A DNA stretch of 64,000 bases, from assembly GCF_029360705.1 (NCBI RefSeq), contig NZ_JARKMX010000002.1:62001-126000 (forward strand). Reading direction: 5' to 3'. The stretch comes from Paraflavitalea pollutisoli. GTDB taxonomy: Bacteria > Bacteroidota > Bacteroidia > Chitinophagales > Chitinophagaceae. Every line of letters begins with the position of its first letter. Position 1 is the first letter of the stretch. The position numbers and the translations under genes were made by a program. This document shows positions 51,410-61,881 of this stretch, in pieces. Under the pieces are notes generated by a model, which was not told the origin of the DNA, did not search any database, and saw only the letters and a program-made list of their open reading frames with translations.

Positions 51410-52987
51410 TTACTTATACTGAGGCATGATTGACTTAGCGAGCTCAACCATTTTCTTAACGCCATCTTCTGGCAGATTGCCTTTCTTGAACTGAGCCAAT
51501 ACATCAGGCAGCTTGTTCTCCATCTCCATCAGGAAGTGGTCTTCAAACTCTCTGACACGCTTAACGGCTACTTCACGCAGCAAACCTTGCGTACCGAGGT
51601 AGATGATCGCTACTTGTTTTTCTACTGCGAATGGCGTGTACTGAGGCTGTTTCAGGATCTCCACGTTACGGGCACCCTTGTCAAGTACCAGCTTGGTAGC
51701 AGCATCGAGGTCACCACCGAACTTAGAGAAGGCTTCCATTTCACGGTAGAGGGCCTGATCGAGTTTCAGGGTACCTGCTACTTTCTTCATCGACTTGATC
51801 TGTGCGTTACCACCTACGCGGCTTACAGAGATACCTACGTTGATCGCCGGACGGATACCACTGTTGAAGAGGTTACCTTCCAGGAAGATCTGACCGTCGG
51901 TGATCGAGATTACGTTGGTTGGGATATATGCAGATACGTCACCAGCCTGTGTTTCGATGATGGGGAGCGCCGTCAATGAACCACCACCTTTTACCAGGTG
52001 CCTGATAGACTCAGGAAGGTCGTTCATGTTCTTGGCTACGCTGTCGTCATTGATAACCTTGGCAGCACGCTCGAGGAGACGGCTGTGCAGATAGAATACG
52101 TCACCAGGATAAGCCTCACGGCCTGGGGGGCGACGCAGCAGCAGCGACACCTCACGGTAAGCCACTGCTTGCTTGGACAGATCATCATAAATGATCAGGG
52201 CAGGACGACCGGTATCACGGAAGAACTCTCCGATGGCAGCACCCGCGAAAGGCGCGTAGAACTGCAAAGGAGCAGGATCAGAAGCAGAAGCCGCTACGAT
52301 GGTGGTGAAAGCCATAGCACCAGCGTCTTCCAGAGTCTTCATCACACCAGCAATGGTAGATGCTTTCTGGCCGATCGCAACATATATACAATAAACTGGC
52401 TTGCCAGCTTCGAAGAACTCTTTTTGGTTGATGATGGTATCGATCGCGATAGCGGTCTTACCAGTTTGACGGTCACCGATGATCAACTCACGCTGACCAC
52501 GACCTACGGGAATCATAGCGTCGATCGCTTTCAGACCGGTTTGGAGGGGCTCTTTTACCGGCTCACGGAAGATTACACCAGGCGCTTTACGCTCCAGGGG
52601 CATCTCATACTTTTCGCCAGCGAGAGGACCTTTACCGTCGATAGGCTCACCCAATGTGTTTACCACGCGACCCAGCATGCCTTCACCTACATTGATAGAG
52701 GCGATCTTACCAGTACGACGCACTTTCGCGCCTTCCTTGATATTTCCGCTCTCACCCATCAATACCACACCCACGTTGTCTTCTTCCAGGTTAAGGGCAA
52801 TTGCACGAACACCGTTCTCGAACTCCACCAGTTCACCAGAACTTACATTGTTCAACCCGTAAACACGGGCAATACCATCGCCCACTTGCAGTACGGTACC
52901 AACCTCTTCGAGATCGGCTGCCGCATTGAAGTTGCTCAGCTGCTGGCGTAATATCGCTGATATTTCATCAGGCTTAATGTCTACCAT
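51410..52987 (-). CDS. atpA: F1 ATP synthase alpha subunit
   Basis: A 525-residue regulatory nucleotide-binding subunit of the F1 sector. The P-loop is [15 protein letters not shown], preceded by [16 protein letters not shown]. The alpha signature near the C-terminal third reads [20 protein letters not shown]. The N-terminus ([19 protein letters not shown]) is the usual delta-contact region. It is the last gene of the operon: a strong terminator follows directly, so atpG is not next to it as in many bacteria. Confidence 0.97.
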   Translation of the reverse strand: MVDIKPDEISAILRQQLSNFNAAADLEEVGTVLQVGDGIARVYGLNNVSSGELVEFENGVRAIALNLEEDNVGVVLMGESGNIKEGAKVRRTGKIASINVGEGMLGRVVNTLGEPIDGKGPLAGEKYEMPLERKAPGVIFREPVKEPLQTGLKAIDAMIPVGRGQRELIIGDRQTGKTAIAIDTIINQKEFFEAGKPVYCIYVAIGQKASTIAGVMKTLEDAGAMAFTTIVAASASDPAPLQFYAPFAGAAIGEFFRDTGRPALIIYDDLSKQAVAYREVSLLLRRPPGREAYPGDVFYLHSRLLERAAKVINDDSVAKNMNDLPESIRHLVKGGGSLTALPIIETQAGDVSAYIPTNVISITDGQIFLEGNLFNSGIRPAINVGISVSRVGGNAQIKSMKKVAGTLKLDQALYREMEAFSKFGGDLDAATKLVLDKGARNVEILKQPQYTPFAVEKQVAIIYLGTQGLLREVAVKRVREFEDHFLMEMENKLPDVLAQFKKGNLPEDGVKKMVELAKSIMPQYK

Positions 52988-53075
52988 ATCTAACTGTTTA
53001 TAGTTTTTTGTTTGTTTTTGTTTGCGTCGTCTGTCAGGTTTAAAGTTGACCGGCGGCTTTCCGCGGCCACACCTA

Positions 53076-53639
53076 CTATCTTATCTTATAGATAAAGTCA
53101 TTGTTCATGAACTGCGCTTTGATCTTGTTCAGATCGTAAGCGATGCTACCGTCTACCAGGGTATCTCCCAGCTCCAGTACAAAACCACCGATCAGTTCTT
53201 CCTTCACGGCAGTTTCCAGTTCGATATTCTTGATAGCTGTTTGCTCCTGGATCTTGGCGATCATCAGTTGCTTGACATCCTCACCAACCGGTGCAGCGGT
53301 AGTCAGCTTCACCACATGAACTCCTTTGTATTTCTTGTATTGCTCGATGAAAGCAGTGATGATCTCAGGCAAACCAGCTTCACGGCCTTTATTGACCAGC
53401 AAATTATTGAACGCAGTAGTGATCTCGCTTACCTTACCTGCTGTCAGTGCTTTCAGAATAGCTTCTTTCTTATCGGCAGAAACAACCGGGCTTTTGAGCA
53501 AAGTCACGAACTCGCGGCTGCTCTTGCAAATAGCCTGCAGCAACAGCATATCATTATATATAACTTCCAGTTGATTGCGCTCGATAGCCAGATCAATCAA
53601 ACTCTTGGCGTACCTGCCTGCTAACCGTGGATTAAGCAT
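53076..53639 (-). CDS. atpH: ATP synthase delta subunit
   Basis: A 187-residue stator protein linking F1 to the b subunit. The N-terminal six-helix domain starts [20 protein letters not shown]. The family signature in the C-terminal half reads [20 protein letters not shown], followed by [16 protein letters not shown]. It lies 88 bp upstream of atpA and 96 bp after atpF in the operon. Confidence 0.95.
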   Translation of the reverse strand: MLNPRLAGRYAKSLIDLAIERNQLEVIYNDMLLLQAICKSSREFVTLLKSPVVSADKKEAILKALTAGKVSEITTAFNNLLVNKGREAGLPEIITAFIEQYKKYKGVHVVKLTTAAPVGEDVKQLMIAKIQEQTAIKNIELETAVKEELIGGFVLELGDTLVDGSIAYDLNKIKAQFMNNDFIYKIR

Positions 53640-53735
53640 CTTATTAATTTGAGAATTGGGTAATTTGAAAACTTGATAATATCTGTACTAATCCGGCTGA
53701 TCGTGTTCAAATCAGCTCATTTTCAAACTATCCAA

Positions 53736-54230
53736 TTAGTTCAACTTTACTTCGTTCGTCAGTTGTTTGATAAAGGACTCCTGTTCGCCTTTACCAGCCA
53801 GCTCGCGGCGCAGTACTTTCTCGGCAACTTCGATCACCAATGCACCAACCTGGTTCTTCACTTCGGTAATGGCAGCCATCTTCTGGTTCTGGATGGCAGC
53901 TTGTGCTTCAGTAATGATCTTATTCGCTTCTACCTTAGCCTGTTCTTTGGCTTCGTTGATGATCCGGTCTTTGGTGTCGCGAGCTTCTTTCAGGAGCTGC
54001 GCTCTTTCTTCACGTGCCTTGGCCAGCAGGGCTTCATTTTCATTCTTCAATTGAGCCATTTCAGCTTTTACTTTTTCAGCAGAAGCGAGCGACTCTGCGA
54101 TACCTGTTTCACGATCCTTCAAAGATTTCAGGATGGGAGTCCAGGCAAACTTCTTCAATAACAATAAGAGAACAATAAAGGCAATCAGCGTCCAGACAAA
54201 AAAACCAAGATGAGGAGTTAACAAACTCAT
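53736..54230 (-). CDS. atpF: ATP synthase b subunit
   Basis: A 164-residue subunit started at ATG 54230; the longer in-frame start at 54278 adds 16 residues that are not typical. There is one N-terminal membrane helix (LGFFVWTLIAFIVLLLLLKK) followed by a long charged coiled coil (ASAEKVKAEMAQLKNENEAL onward) that forms the peripheral stalk. It sits between atpE and atpH. Confidence 0.94.
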   Translation of the reverse strand: MSLLTPHLGFFVWTLIAFIVLLLLLKKFAWTPILKSLKDRETGIAESLASAEKVKAEMAQLKNENEALLAKAREERAQLLKEARDTKDRIINEAKEQAKVEANKIITEAQAAIQNQKMAAITEVKNQVGALVIEVAEKVLRRELAGKGEQESFIKQLTNEVKLN

Positions 54231-54325
54231 AGAAAAAATATTATAAAGCTTTAATTCAGTGGTTGAAAGTAACTGCACCCTCCGCCCTGTGCTTCAGGTG
54301 CAGTACTAAGGTTTGTGAGATACGA

Positions 54326-54589
<264 letters not shown>

Positions 54590-54619
54590 TTATTATTAAT
54601 AAAGAATTTTATTTACCGA

Positions 54620-55711
54620 TTAGTGGTGAGGATCTTCTTCGAAATGATGATCCCCGATCGCCTGGCTGATAAATACCGCTGTCAGGTTCGTAAAGATGTA
54701 AGCCTGGATAAAGGCTACCAGTACTTCGATCACATAGATGAACACCGCGAAAGCGATAGACACTGGCGTGAATGCGATACCAGCTACCTTGGTCATTTCG
54801 GAGAAGATAAAGATCAGGCTCACGAAGCTAAGGATGATGATGTGACCAGCTGTCATGTTCGCAAACAGACGAATGATCAGGGCGAAAGGCTTGGTGAAAA
54901 CACCCATCAACTCAACCGGCAGCATCAGGAATTTAACACCTACGGGAACACCAGGATACCAGAAAATGTGCCCCCAGAAATGTGCATTGGTGCTGAACAG
55001 GATAACAATCAGCGAAATGATGCCCAATACCATCGTAAAGGCGATATTACCAGTTACGTTGGCACTGCCTGGCAGCAAACCAAACAGGTTATTGATCAGA
55101 ATGAAAAAGAACAAAGTAAGGAGGTAAGGCAGGTATTTTTCCGCCTTGCCGTGCAGGTTGGGCTTGGCAACATCATCCCGTACAAACAGGATCACAGGCT
55201 CTACTGCATTCTGCAAACCTTTGGGAGCAGAGGTGAGGCCCTGACCAGACTTATATTTCTTGGCGATATTCGTCAGGATCAGGTAAAGAACGATCAAAGC
55301 CAGGAACATCTGTACCACGTTCTTGGTCAGTGAGAAATCGAACACCTTAACAGTCTCGTCAGCAGTACCGTCTTCTTTAACGGCAATGATATCATGACCT
55401 ACCAGTTTGTATCCCTCATGGATCTCTTCGCCATGATGGAAAGCGGAAGACATAAATACACTCAAGCCCCTTTGAGGAGAATACAGGATGACCGGAAGCG
55501 GGAGGGTAGCATGAAAATCGTGGCCACCTTCGTGCTCAATAGTAAAAAAGTGAAACTCGTGCGCGTCTGCAATGTGATCCAACATCTCCTTACCTGGGTC
55601 GAACTTCTTCTCAGCACCCTCTCCTTCATTGGCCATCGCTGACCCGGAAAAAAGCACTAAAAAAAGGCTGAAAACCGCTACTGATAAGGATTTGAAACGT
55701 TTGAAAGCCAT
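54620..55711 (-). CDS. atpB: ATP synthase a subunit
   Basis: About 363 residues from ATG 55711. The in-frame start at 55744 is excluded because the -7 box (55732-55739) would lie inside the gene. The N-terminus is a signal peptide (FKSLSVAVFSLFLVLFSGSA) followed by a ~110-residue extracytoplasmic region rich in His, Asp and Glu (EFHFFTIEHEGGHDFHATLP), a known Bacteroidota extension. Five to six membrane helices follow. The essential Arg is in FALIIRLFANMTAGHIIILS. It is the first gene of the operon. Confidence 0.95.
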   Translation of the reverse strand: MAFKRFKSLSVAVFSLFLVLFSGSAMANEGEGAEKKFDPGKEMLDHIADAHEFHFFTIEHEGGHDFHATLPLPVILYSPQRGLSVFMSSAFHHGEEIHEGYKLVGHDIIAVKEDGTADETVKVFDFSLTKNVVQMFLALIVLYLILTNIAKKYKSGQGLTSAPKGLQNAVEPVILFVRDDVAKPNLHGKAEKYLPYLLTLFFFILINNLFGLLPGSANVTGNIAFTMVLGIISLIVILFSTNAHFWGHIFWYPGVPVGVKFLMLPVELMGVFTKPFALIIRLFANMTAGHIIILSFVSLIFIFSEMTKVAGIAFTPVSIAFAVFIYVIEVLVAFIQAYIFTNLTAVFISQAIGDHHFEEDPHH

Positions 55712-55731
55712 ACTGTTCCTGAAATTTGGCG

Positions 55732-55739
55732 CAAAGATA
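55732..55739 (-). promoter_or_regulatory. -7 box TATCTTTG for the atp operon
   Basis: A perfect TAnnTTTG on minus, 20 nt from ATG 55711. It decides the atpB start. Confidence 0.65.
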
Positions 55740-55831
55740 AGCATGGGGTGTCAAAATCCATCGTCGTTAAGAAGTATTTTGAAGATTTACCGGATATGGT
55801 AAACGGGAGGTAGGCAAAGGGGCTCCCTTTG

Positions 55832-57643
55832 CTAGATAACTCCTTGTTTTTCAAACTGCATTTGGTGCAATTTGTAGTAAAAACCCTGATTTTTCATTAG
55901 CTCTTCATGGTTCCCGATCTCTTTGATCTCCCCCTTGTCCAACACGATGATCTTGCTGGCCTTGCGGATCGTAGAGAGGCGATGGGCGATCACAATGGAA
56001 GTACGGCCTGCAATCAACTTATCGATCGCATGTTGTATCAACAGCTCGCTTTCCGTATCCACCGAAGAAGTGGCCTCATCGAGGATCAATATAGAAGGGT
56101 TATACAAAAGTGCCCGGATAAAGGATAGCAACTGGCGCTGTCCCAGCGAAAGACTACTACCCCGCTCCATCACGTTATAATCGTACCCTCCAGGCAGTTG
56201 CATGATAAAGTCATGCATATCAATCATTTTGGCAGCTTCTACCACCTGCTCCCGGCTGATTGCAGGATTGCGTAGGGTAATATTTTCCATGACAGAACCA
56301 GAAAACAGGAAAACGTCCTGCAGCACAACCCCAATATTTTTTCGAAGCGCGGCAAGCTGATAATCCTCAATCTTTACATCGTCGATGGTCAGGGCCCCTT
56401 GTTGAATATGATACAGCCGGTTGAGCAGGCTGATGATGGACGTCTTACCACTGCCGGTATGCCCCACGATCGCAATGGTTTCACCTGGATTGGCTGTAAA
56501 AGAAATATCCTTCAATACATACCTGTCTTCCACATAAGCAAAAGACACATGATCAAACTGGATCTTACCTTTTACCTGGGTGGGTGCATAGCTACCTTCC
56601 GTTTTAATATAATCATCATTGTCCAGCACTTTAAACACCCTTTCGCTGGCCACCATCCCCATTTGCAAAACATTGAACTTATCGGCAATTACCCGCAGCG
56701 GACGGAATAACAGGTTGAGACAGAGATAAAAAGAGATCATTTTGCCGATCAGGCTTTGAGCTTCCACCCCCTCCAGTTTCAAGGCATGGGTGGCGGCCCA
56801 CCACACCATCAGGCCAGTGCCTACCGCCAACACGATCTCCACCAGGGGGAAAAAAACGGAGTAAGCGAAAATGGCTTTGATGTTGGCGTTGCGGTGCTCC
56901 TTATTGATATTCCTGAACTTCGCAAACTCTTTATCTTCCGCAGCAAACGCCTGCACGATGCCCATGCCGGTAATATGCTCTTGTACAAAAGCATTCAGGC
57001 TGGAAACGGCATTCCGCACGCGAATAAATGACTTATTAACGCTTTCTTTAAAGTAATAGGTGGCAATGATCAGGAACGGGAATGGCGCCAGGCTGATCAG
57101 CGTCAACCGCCAGTCCACCCAGAACATGAATACCAGGATAGCGATGATGGACAGGAGATCCGCAATAATAGGAATTAGCCCTTCCGCAAAAATATCGTTG
57201 ATGGCTTCAATGTCGTTGATAGTACGTGTGGTGAGGGTACCAATGGGCGTGGTATCAAATTGAGACAGGTTCAACCCCAGTACCTTCCGGTATACCTTAA
57301 CCCGCAGATCTTTCACCACCGTTTGCCCCAGCCAGGCGGTCAGGAAAGAGAAATAGAACCGGAAAAAGACTTCCACGATCAACAATCCCACCTGGATGAC
57401 GGTGATCCAGATCACGACCTCGATAAATTTAGTCTTGGCCACCAGTTCGGCAGCCGCCCCTTTGGGTACCCAGTTGTTGATCGTTTCCTGGATCAGCCAT
57501 GGACGAATAGGTGACAGGATCGCCAGCAGGATCGCCAGCCCCAAAGAGATGTAAAATTTCTTTTTATAGGGCGCCGCGAACCGGAACACCCGGCGCAACA
57601 GACTGAAATCAAATATTTTCTTGTTGGAGACTTTTGCTGACAT
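55832..57643 (-). CDS. ABC transporter, fused permease and ATPase (lipid A/multidrug exporter type)
   Basis: About 603 residues from ATG 57643, chosen because the earlier in-frame start (57658) overlaps the -7 box. Six membrane helices are followed by a nucleotide-binding domain with Walker A VGHTGSGKTSIISL, Q-loop VVLQDVFLFSGSV, signature SLSLGQRQLLSFIRALL, Walker B ILILDEATSS and switch His IVIAHRLSTI. The membrane domain resembles MsbA/LmrA-like exporters (type IV). The substrate is unknown; lipid or drug export is plausible. It is transcribed alone and parallel to the atp operon. Confidence 0.94.
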   Translation of the reverse strand: MSAKVSNKKIFDFSLLRRVFRFAAPYKKKFYISLGLAILLAILSPIRPWLIQETINNWVPKGAAAELVAKTKFIEVVIWITVIQVGLLIVEVFFRFYFSFLTAWLGQTVVKDLRVKVYRKVLGLNLSQFDTTPIGTLTTRTINDIEAINDIFAEGLIPIIADLLSIIAILVFMFWVDWRLTLISLAPFPFLIIATYYFKESVNKSFIRVRNAVSSLNAFVQEHITGMGIVQAFAAEDKEFAKFRNINKEHRNANIKAIFAYSVFFPLVEIVLAVGTGLMVWWAATHALKLEGVEAQSLIGKMISFYLCLNLLFRPLRVIADKFNVLQMGMVASERVFKVLDNDDYIKTEGSYAPTQVKGKIQFDHVSFAYVEDRYVLKDISFTANPGETIAIVGHTGSGKTSIISLLNRLYHIQQGALTIDDVKIEDYQLAALRKNIGVVLQDVFLFSGSVMENITLRNPAISREQVVEAAKMIDMHDFIMQLPGGYDYNVMERGSSLSLGQRQLLSFIRALLYNPSILILDEATSSVDTESELLIQHAIDKLIAGRTSIVIAHRLSTIRKASKIIVLDKGEIKEIGNHEELMKNQGFYYKLHQMQFEKQGVI

Positions 57644-57655
57644 AATGGAAGCGGG

Positions 57656-57663
57656 CAAAGATA
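57656..57663 (-). promoter_or_regulatory. -7 box TATCTTTG for the ABC exporter
   Basis: A perfect TAnnTTTG on minus, 12 nt from ATG 57643. Confidence 0.6.
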
Positions 57664-57702
57664 GCCCAAATAGGAAATACTACACCCGCGCCACAGAATT
57701 GT

Positions 57703-59916
57703 TTACTCATCCATAGCCTTGCGGTACGCTTTGATGAAAATGGCACCAAGATTTTTATACGGAGGGATATAATCGTCAAACTTTTCCTTGGCTGGTCCCG
57801 ACTTGAATTTCCCGCCCAACTCCTTCCACATATTGATCCAATCGATGTTGCGACCAGCCACCAGGTTCGCATTGATGGCTTCCAGGATCGGCTCATTCAC
57901 CGTTTTGGTACCCACCTGTTTGGAAGAAATGATATGAGCATCCCGGCAGATGGTCAATACCTCATTGAGGTTGTTGTAGCCACCACAGGAACCCAATACC
58001 ACGATATGCGCCGTGGGTGCCAGCTTCTTCAAGGTATAGGGCAGGTGATAACTATGCCCCCTGTGCACGACCACTGTGGGACGCAGGTTCTTTTTATCCA
58101 GGTATTCCATCAGCTTCAACTGTGCCTTCTCATCGAGATCCTCTTCTACTTTAGGATTGTACAGAGGTTTGTTGGCGTAAATAAACACCGGCTTTCCTTT
58201 CACAGAGCGGATAGACACCCATTCCGGTTTGTCTTCTATCTTCCATTCAGCACGGCCCCTGAACATACCCATGAAGTTGACAAAGGAATTCTGACCATCC
58301 TTGTCTTCATCTCCGTAAAAGAATACCTGCTGTATTACACGACCGCTGTCGTCCGTTAGTGATCGGTAATCCTGCGCATAAATAGAAGGTATGCCCAGCA
58401 TGGTCGACAAATCCATTTTGCGGGTGGTATCGGCCGACTCGAATAGTATTTTTAACAACTTGTAAATAACCACCCCACGCTTGTTATTATCCTGCACATT
58501 CTTGTCATAATTCCACGACACTTCGTTGAGGATAAAACTAGCCAGCTCTTTGTTCTTATCCATGATGCTGCTGTAGGAATCGGCTACATCCACCGCATCT
58601 TCCAGGTCATCGCTTCGATCACCTTTCTTACGCTCCAGACCAATCACAAAAGCTTTCATCAAAGTCTCAGCTTCTTCCTTACCCATAGTGCTGAGAAAGT
58701 TATTGAGTGTATTGTAGCCCGCTGCCATTTTAATGAACTTCCTGAAATAGTCGCCATTCACACTCATCAATAAACTATCGCCCCGTGGATTCTTCATTCG
58801 CTGAAATATACGCGGATATACCCCACTCACATAACTCGACGTATAGATCTCGTCTTCACTCAGCACCGCTACATAGTATAGCTCCTGTGGAGTAAGGTTG
58901 TTTAACGCGCGGAACCTCACATTAGGATCATTTACGTCGTGCAGCGCATTGATCTCCCGCACAAACAGCTGCCTCGCTTTACGGGCCATCATTTCTGTCA
59001 GCGCATTCAGCTCGGTGGCAGTATCGCGTACCGGCGGCAATAGCCGTCCCGCATATTCGATACGTGTCTTTACCAGCAGCCTGAAATAGCTGAAATCATT
59101 ATCCTTGACGCTATCAATTTCATTGAGGCTGATCCGACCGCGGATCAAGTTATCGAGGAAAGGGAAATAGAGTTGGCCGTTGCGGCTACCGGCCATTTGA
59201 CCAATCGTGCGTACCAAGGTATCCGGGTGGCTCGCTATACGCTTACTCAATGTACCTTTAGCCTGTGCGTAGTCATAAAACTTACGGATATCCCGGTGTG
59301 CAGCCACTTTCAGCAAACTGTCGGCAAAAGGCACATTCGGATTCTTGCGTAACTCCTGGAGAATCTCGTCAGGGTGTAATCCTATATATTTTCGGATCAA
59401 CGTAATCTTTGACGCGGCCATACCCGGGTTATCGGTAGAATAAGCCATTCCGTCTACCAGCATCCTACCGACGCCATACTCATTGGCGTCTATAATGGAT
59501 TCGAAGCTCTCTCCTTTTCTGTCCAGGGCGATGCAGTCCGTTAGCCCCTTGATCAATGCCGGTGCGGCAGAAGCAGGAAAATCCTTTTGGGTGCGATGGG
59601 TGGCATATTGCTGTAGCGTGGATTCTACATTCCGCAGGTACTTGATCTTGGCCATATTGGTCAGCAGGGAATCCGATTCCAGGGCTTCCTGGAGTTCATC
59701 GATCCGCCGGCCCAAAGCGTCGGTAATCTGCAGCTGGATCGTCTCGTCAGCCACCCCTTTGGTAGTGCTCGCTAATAACTTTACTTGTTGTTTATCAATG
59801 TTTTCATGCCATAGCACACGCTGCATGGCGATCTTAAACGGGTAGGCAGACGTTTGGCCCTGGCCGGCCACCGATAAACACAATAAAAGAGATGAAAAAA
59901 GTAAATATGGTTTCAT
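57703..59916 (-). CDS. Large secreted protein with a clan-CD-protease-like C-terminal domain
   Basis: A 737-residue protein with a signal peptide (MKPYLLFSSLLLCLSVAGQG). The first ~500 residues are mostly helical with no family I recognise (LRRIDELQEALESDSL-like segments, and LNALTEMMARKARQLFVREI). The C-terminal ~130 residues look like an alpha/beta domain containing VVVHRGHSYHLPYTL (His618 and His621), then HIVVLGSCGGYNNL with Cys644. A His followed 23-26 residues later by a Cys after a hydrophobic strand is the layout of clan CD peptidases such as separase and CHAT proteins. I see no proof of activity; the domain could be inactive. It has its own promoter and no co-transcribed partner. Confidence 0.65.
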   Translation of the reverse strand: MKPYLLFSSLLLCLSVAGQGQTSAYPFKIAMQRVLWHENIDKQQVKLLASTTKGVADETIQLQITDALGRRIDELQEALESDSLLTNMAKIKYLRNVESTLQQYATHRTQKDFPASAAPALIKGLTDCIALDRKGESFESIIDANEYGVGRMLVDGMAYSTDNPGMAASKITLIRKYIGLHPDEILQELRKNPNVPFADSLLKVAAHRDIRKFYDYAQAKGTLSKRIASHPDTLVRTIGQMAGSRNGQLYFPFLDNLIRGRISLNEIDSVKDNDFSYFRLLVKTRIEYAGRLLPPVRDTATELNALTEMMARKARQLFVREINALHDVNDPNVRFRALNNLTPQELYYVAVLSEDEIYTSSYVSGVYPRIFQRMKNPRGDSLLMSVNGDYFRKFIKMAAGYNTLNNFLSTMGKEEAETLMKAFVIGLERKKGDRSDDLEDAVDVADSYSSIMDKNKELASFILNEVSWNYDKNVQDNNKRGVVIYKLLKILFESADTTRKMDLSTMLGIPSIYAQDYRSLTDDSGRVIQQVFFYGDEDKDGQNSFVNFMGMFRGRAEWKIEDKPEWVSIRSVKGKPVFIYANKPLYNPKVEEDLDEKAQLKLMEYLDKKNLRPTVVVHRGHSYHLPYTLKKLAPTAHIVVLGSCGGYNNLNEVLTICRDAHIISSKQVGTKTVNEPILEAINANLVAGRNIDWINMWKELGGKFKSGPAKEKFDDYIPPYKNLGAIFIKAYRKAMDE

Positions 59917-59950
59917 AAGGAAATTCAGCTATCTGCATCAATTACAAGAG

Positions 59951-59958
59951 CAAAAATA
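59951..59958 (-). promoter_or_regulatory. -7 box TATTTTTG for the clan-CD-like protein
   Basis: A perfect TAnnTTTG on minus, 34 nt from ATG 59916. Confidence 0.5.
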
Positions 59959-60058
59959 CTACCAATTGGTTGTATAGAACAGAAAATCAACATCTGCGGT
60001 ATAACATCAGTTAACAATTTCATAATTGGTGCACCCCTTGTCGCGTGCTTTGGAAAAT

Positions 60059-60066
60059 TAACTTTG
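60059..60066 (+). promoter_or_regulatory. -7 box TAACTTTG for the PhoB-type regulator
   Basis: A perfect TAnnTTTG, 18 nt upstream of ATG 60085. It overlaps the in-frame TTG at 60064 and so excludes that longer start. Confidence 0.6.
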
Positions 60067-60084
60067 CGTAAATTTATTGTTAAC

Positions 60085-60771
60085 ATGGATTCTAAAGGCA
60101 AGAAGATCCTGATAGCTGATGATGAGCCCGATATCCTGGAAATCATACAATACAACCTGCAAAAAGAAGGGTATGATGTGGTAACGGCGAAGGATGGCGA
60201 CGAAGCCCTGACCAAAGCCCGCTCCAACAACCCGGACCTGATCGTGTTGGATATTATGATGCCCAAGAAGAATGGCGTGGAAGTATGCGAGATCCTGCGT
60301 GCACAACCTTCTTTTAAGGATACCCTGATCCTTTTCCTGACCGCCTTGAGCGATGAAGGTTCCCATGTAAAGGGGTTGGAAACCGGTGCAGATGACTATA
60401 TAAGCAAACCTGTAAGTCCTAAAATATTGGTTAGCAGGGTCAATGCCCTATTTCGCCGGACAGCCGTCAAGGAGCCGGAAGGAGAAAAAGTGATCCGCAT
60501 CGACAACCTCGAGATCGATCCTGTCAAGTTTGAAGCCAAGGTAGACGGAAAGTCTGTCGTTTTGGCCAAAAAGGAGTTCGAACTGCTGTATCTCCTGGCC
60601 TCCAAGCCTGGCCGCGTGTTTCTCCGCAATGAAATACTGAACCAGGTATGGGGCAATGATGTTATTGTTGGCGACCGCACCATCGACGTGCATATCCGGA
60701 AAGTAAGGCAAAAACTAGGCATCGACTGCATTACGACCGTAAAAGGCGTCGGGTATAAGTTTGACATATAG
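60085..60771 (+). CDS. OmpR/PhoB-family response regulator
   Basis: A 228-residue regulator. The receiver domain has acidic pocket ADDEPD (11-16), phospho-acceptor Asp56 in LIVLDIMMPKKNG, the TALSDEG switch and the conserved Lys in DYISKPVSPK. A winged-helix effector domain starts near residue 130, with KKEFELLYLLASKPGRVFLR and VGDRTIDVHIRKVRQKLG. The kinase gene begins 54 bp downstream. Pairs of this type in Bacteroidota include PhoB/PhoR-like and RprXY-like systems; no phosphate genes are nearby, so the stimulus is open. Confidence 0.94.
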   Translation: MDSKGKKILIADDEPDILEIIQYNLQKEGYDVVTAKDGDEALTKARSNNPDLIVLDIMMPKKNGVEVCEILRAQPSFKDTLILFLTALSDEGSHVKGLETGADDYISKPVSPKILVSRVNALFRRTAVKEPEGEKVIRIDNLEIDPVKFEAKVDGKSVVLAKKEFELLYLLASKPGRVFLRNEILNQVWGNDVIVGDRTIDVHIRKVRQKLGIDCITTVKGVGYKFDI

Positions 60772-60825
60772 CGACTGCTTCCTACATTCGTACCTCACCA
60801 AAAAAGCAAGTAAGCGCAAAGGGGC

Positions 60826-61881
60826 ATGTTCTCCACTAAAAATCTATCGCCAAAGCAGTTAGCCGCATTTACGGCAGCTATCCTGTCCGTACCGATTGCC
60901 ATCGGTATCTTCCTGTTTACCTTCGACTGGCGCGTAGGACTGGCTTCGCTTGCCCTTGTTTTTGCCGGCAGCTATGCACTGATCATTTTCACCCTCGAAA
61001 AGTTCATTTACCGTAAGATCAAGCTGATCTACAAGCTCATCTACCAAACTAAGGCGACCAAAAAAGAGGAAGTATACTTTAAATACATCCTTCCCCAGAA
61101 GAGTATCGACGAAGTACGGGCCGATGTGGAAGCCTGGGGCGAAAGAAGAAACAAAGAAATAGAACTACTACAAAAAAATGAGGCCTACCGGAAAGAGTTT
61201 CTGCAGAACCTGGCCCACGAGATCAAAACTCCCATATTCGCCATTCAGGGTTATATCGACACCTTGTTGGACGGCGCCATGAACGAAGAAGCGATCCGCC
61301 AAAAGTTCCTGGAAAAGACCTCTAAAAATGTTGACCGCCTGGTAAACCTGGTCAATGACCTGGACGAGATATCCCGCCTGGAAAGCGGTGAACAGCTGTT
61401 GTTTAAACAGAACTTCATCATTCAGGACGTGATCCGGGAGATCTTTGACTCGCTGTCTATCAAGATCCACGAAAAGCATATCAAGACCACCATCAAAAAA
61501 GGTTGTGAAGCGCCCATCACCGTTTTTGCCGATAAAGAAAAGATCAAACAGGTGTTGATCAACCTTATTGGCAACGCTACCAAATACGGACGTCCAAACG
61601 GCACCATTGTTGCCAGTGTATACAAGACAGATGACAAACATGTACTTGTTGAAATCGGTGATGACGGGATTGGCATCGAACCGGAGCACCTGCACCGCAT
61701 CTTCGAACGCTTCTACCGCACCGATACCGCCCGCAGCAGAGATAAAGGCGGTACTGGGCTGGGCCTTGCTATTTGCAAACACATCGTCGAAGCGCACGGA
61801 CAAAGTATTCACGCCCGCAGCACCCCCGATGTAGGTACTACCATCGGCTTTTCGCTGGAAGCCAAACGTGACAATGCCTAG
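60826..61881 (+). CDS. PhoR-type sensor histidine kinase
   Basis: A 351-residue kinase with two membrane helices (about 12-32 and 37-57) and only a few residues outside, then a linker with coiled-coil character. The HisKA helix has His131 in LQNLAHEIKTPIFAIQGYID. The HATPase domain has the N-box INLIGNATKYG, G1 EIGDDGIGIEPEHLHRIF and G2 DKGGTGLGLAICKHIV. The lack of a large periplasmic sensor resembles PhoR/WalK-like kinases that sense through the membrane or partner proteins. It overlaps the end of the convergent mscS-like gene by 4 bp. Confidence 0.94.
   Translation: MFSTKNLSPKQLAAFTAAILSVPIAIGIFLFTFDWRVGLASLALVFAGSYALIIFTLEKFIYRKIKLIYKLIYQTKATKKEEVYFKYILPQKSIDEVRADVEAWGERRNKEIELLQKNEAYRKEFLQNLAHEIKTPIFAIQGYIDTLLDGAMNEEAIRQKFLEKTSKNVDRLVNLVNDLDEISRLESGEQLLFKQNFIIQDVIREIFDSLSIKIHEKHIKTTIKKGCEAPITVFADKEKIKQVLINLIGNATKYGRPNGTIVASVYKTDDKHVLVEIGDDGIGIEPEHLHRIFERFYRTDTARSRDKGGTGLGLAICKHIVEAHGQSIHARSTPDVGTTIGFSLEAKRDNA

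Noticed and set aside
51998-52951. 317-codon open frame antisense to atpA
   Set aside because: It lies entirely within atpA, whose protein motifs are intact; the antisense peptide looks composition-driven.
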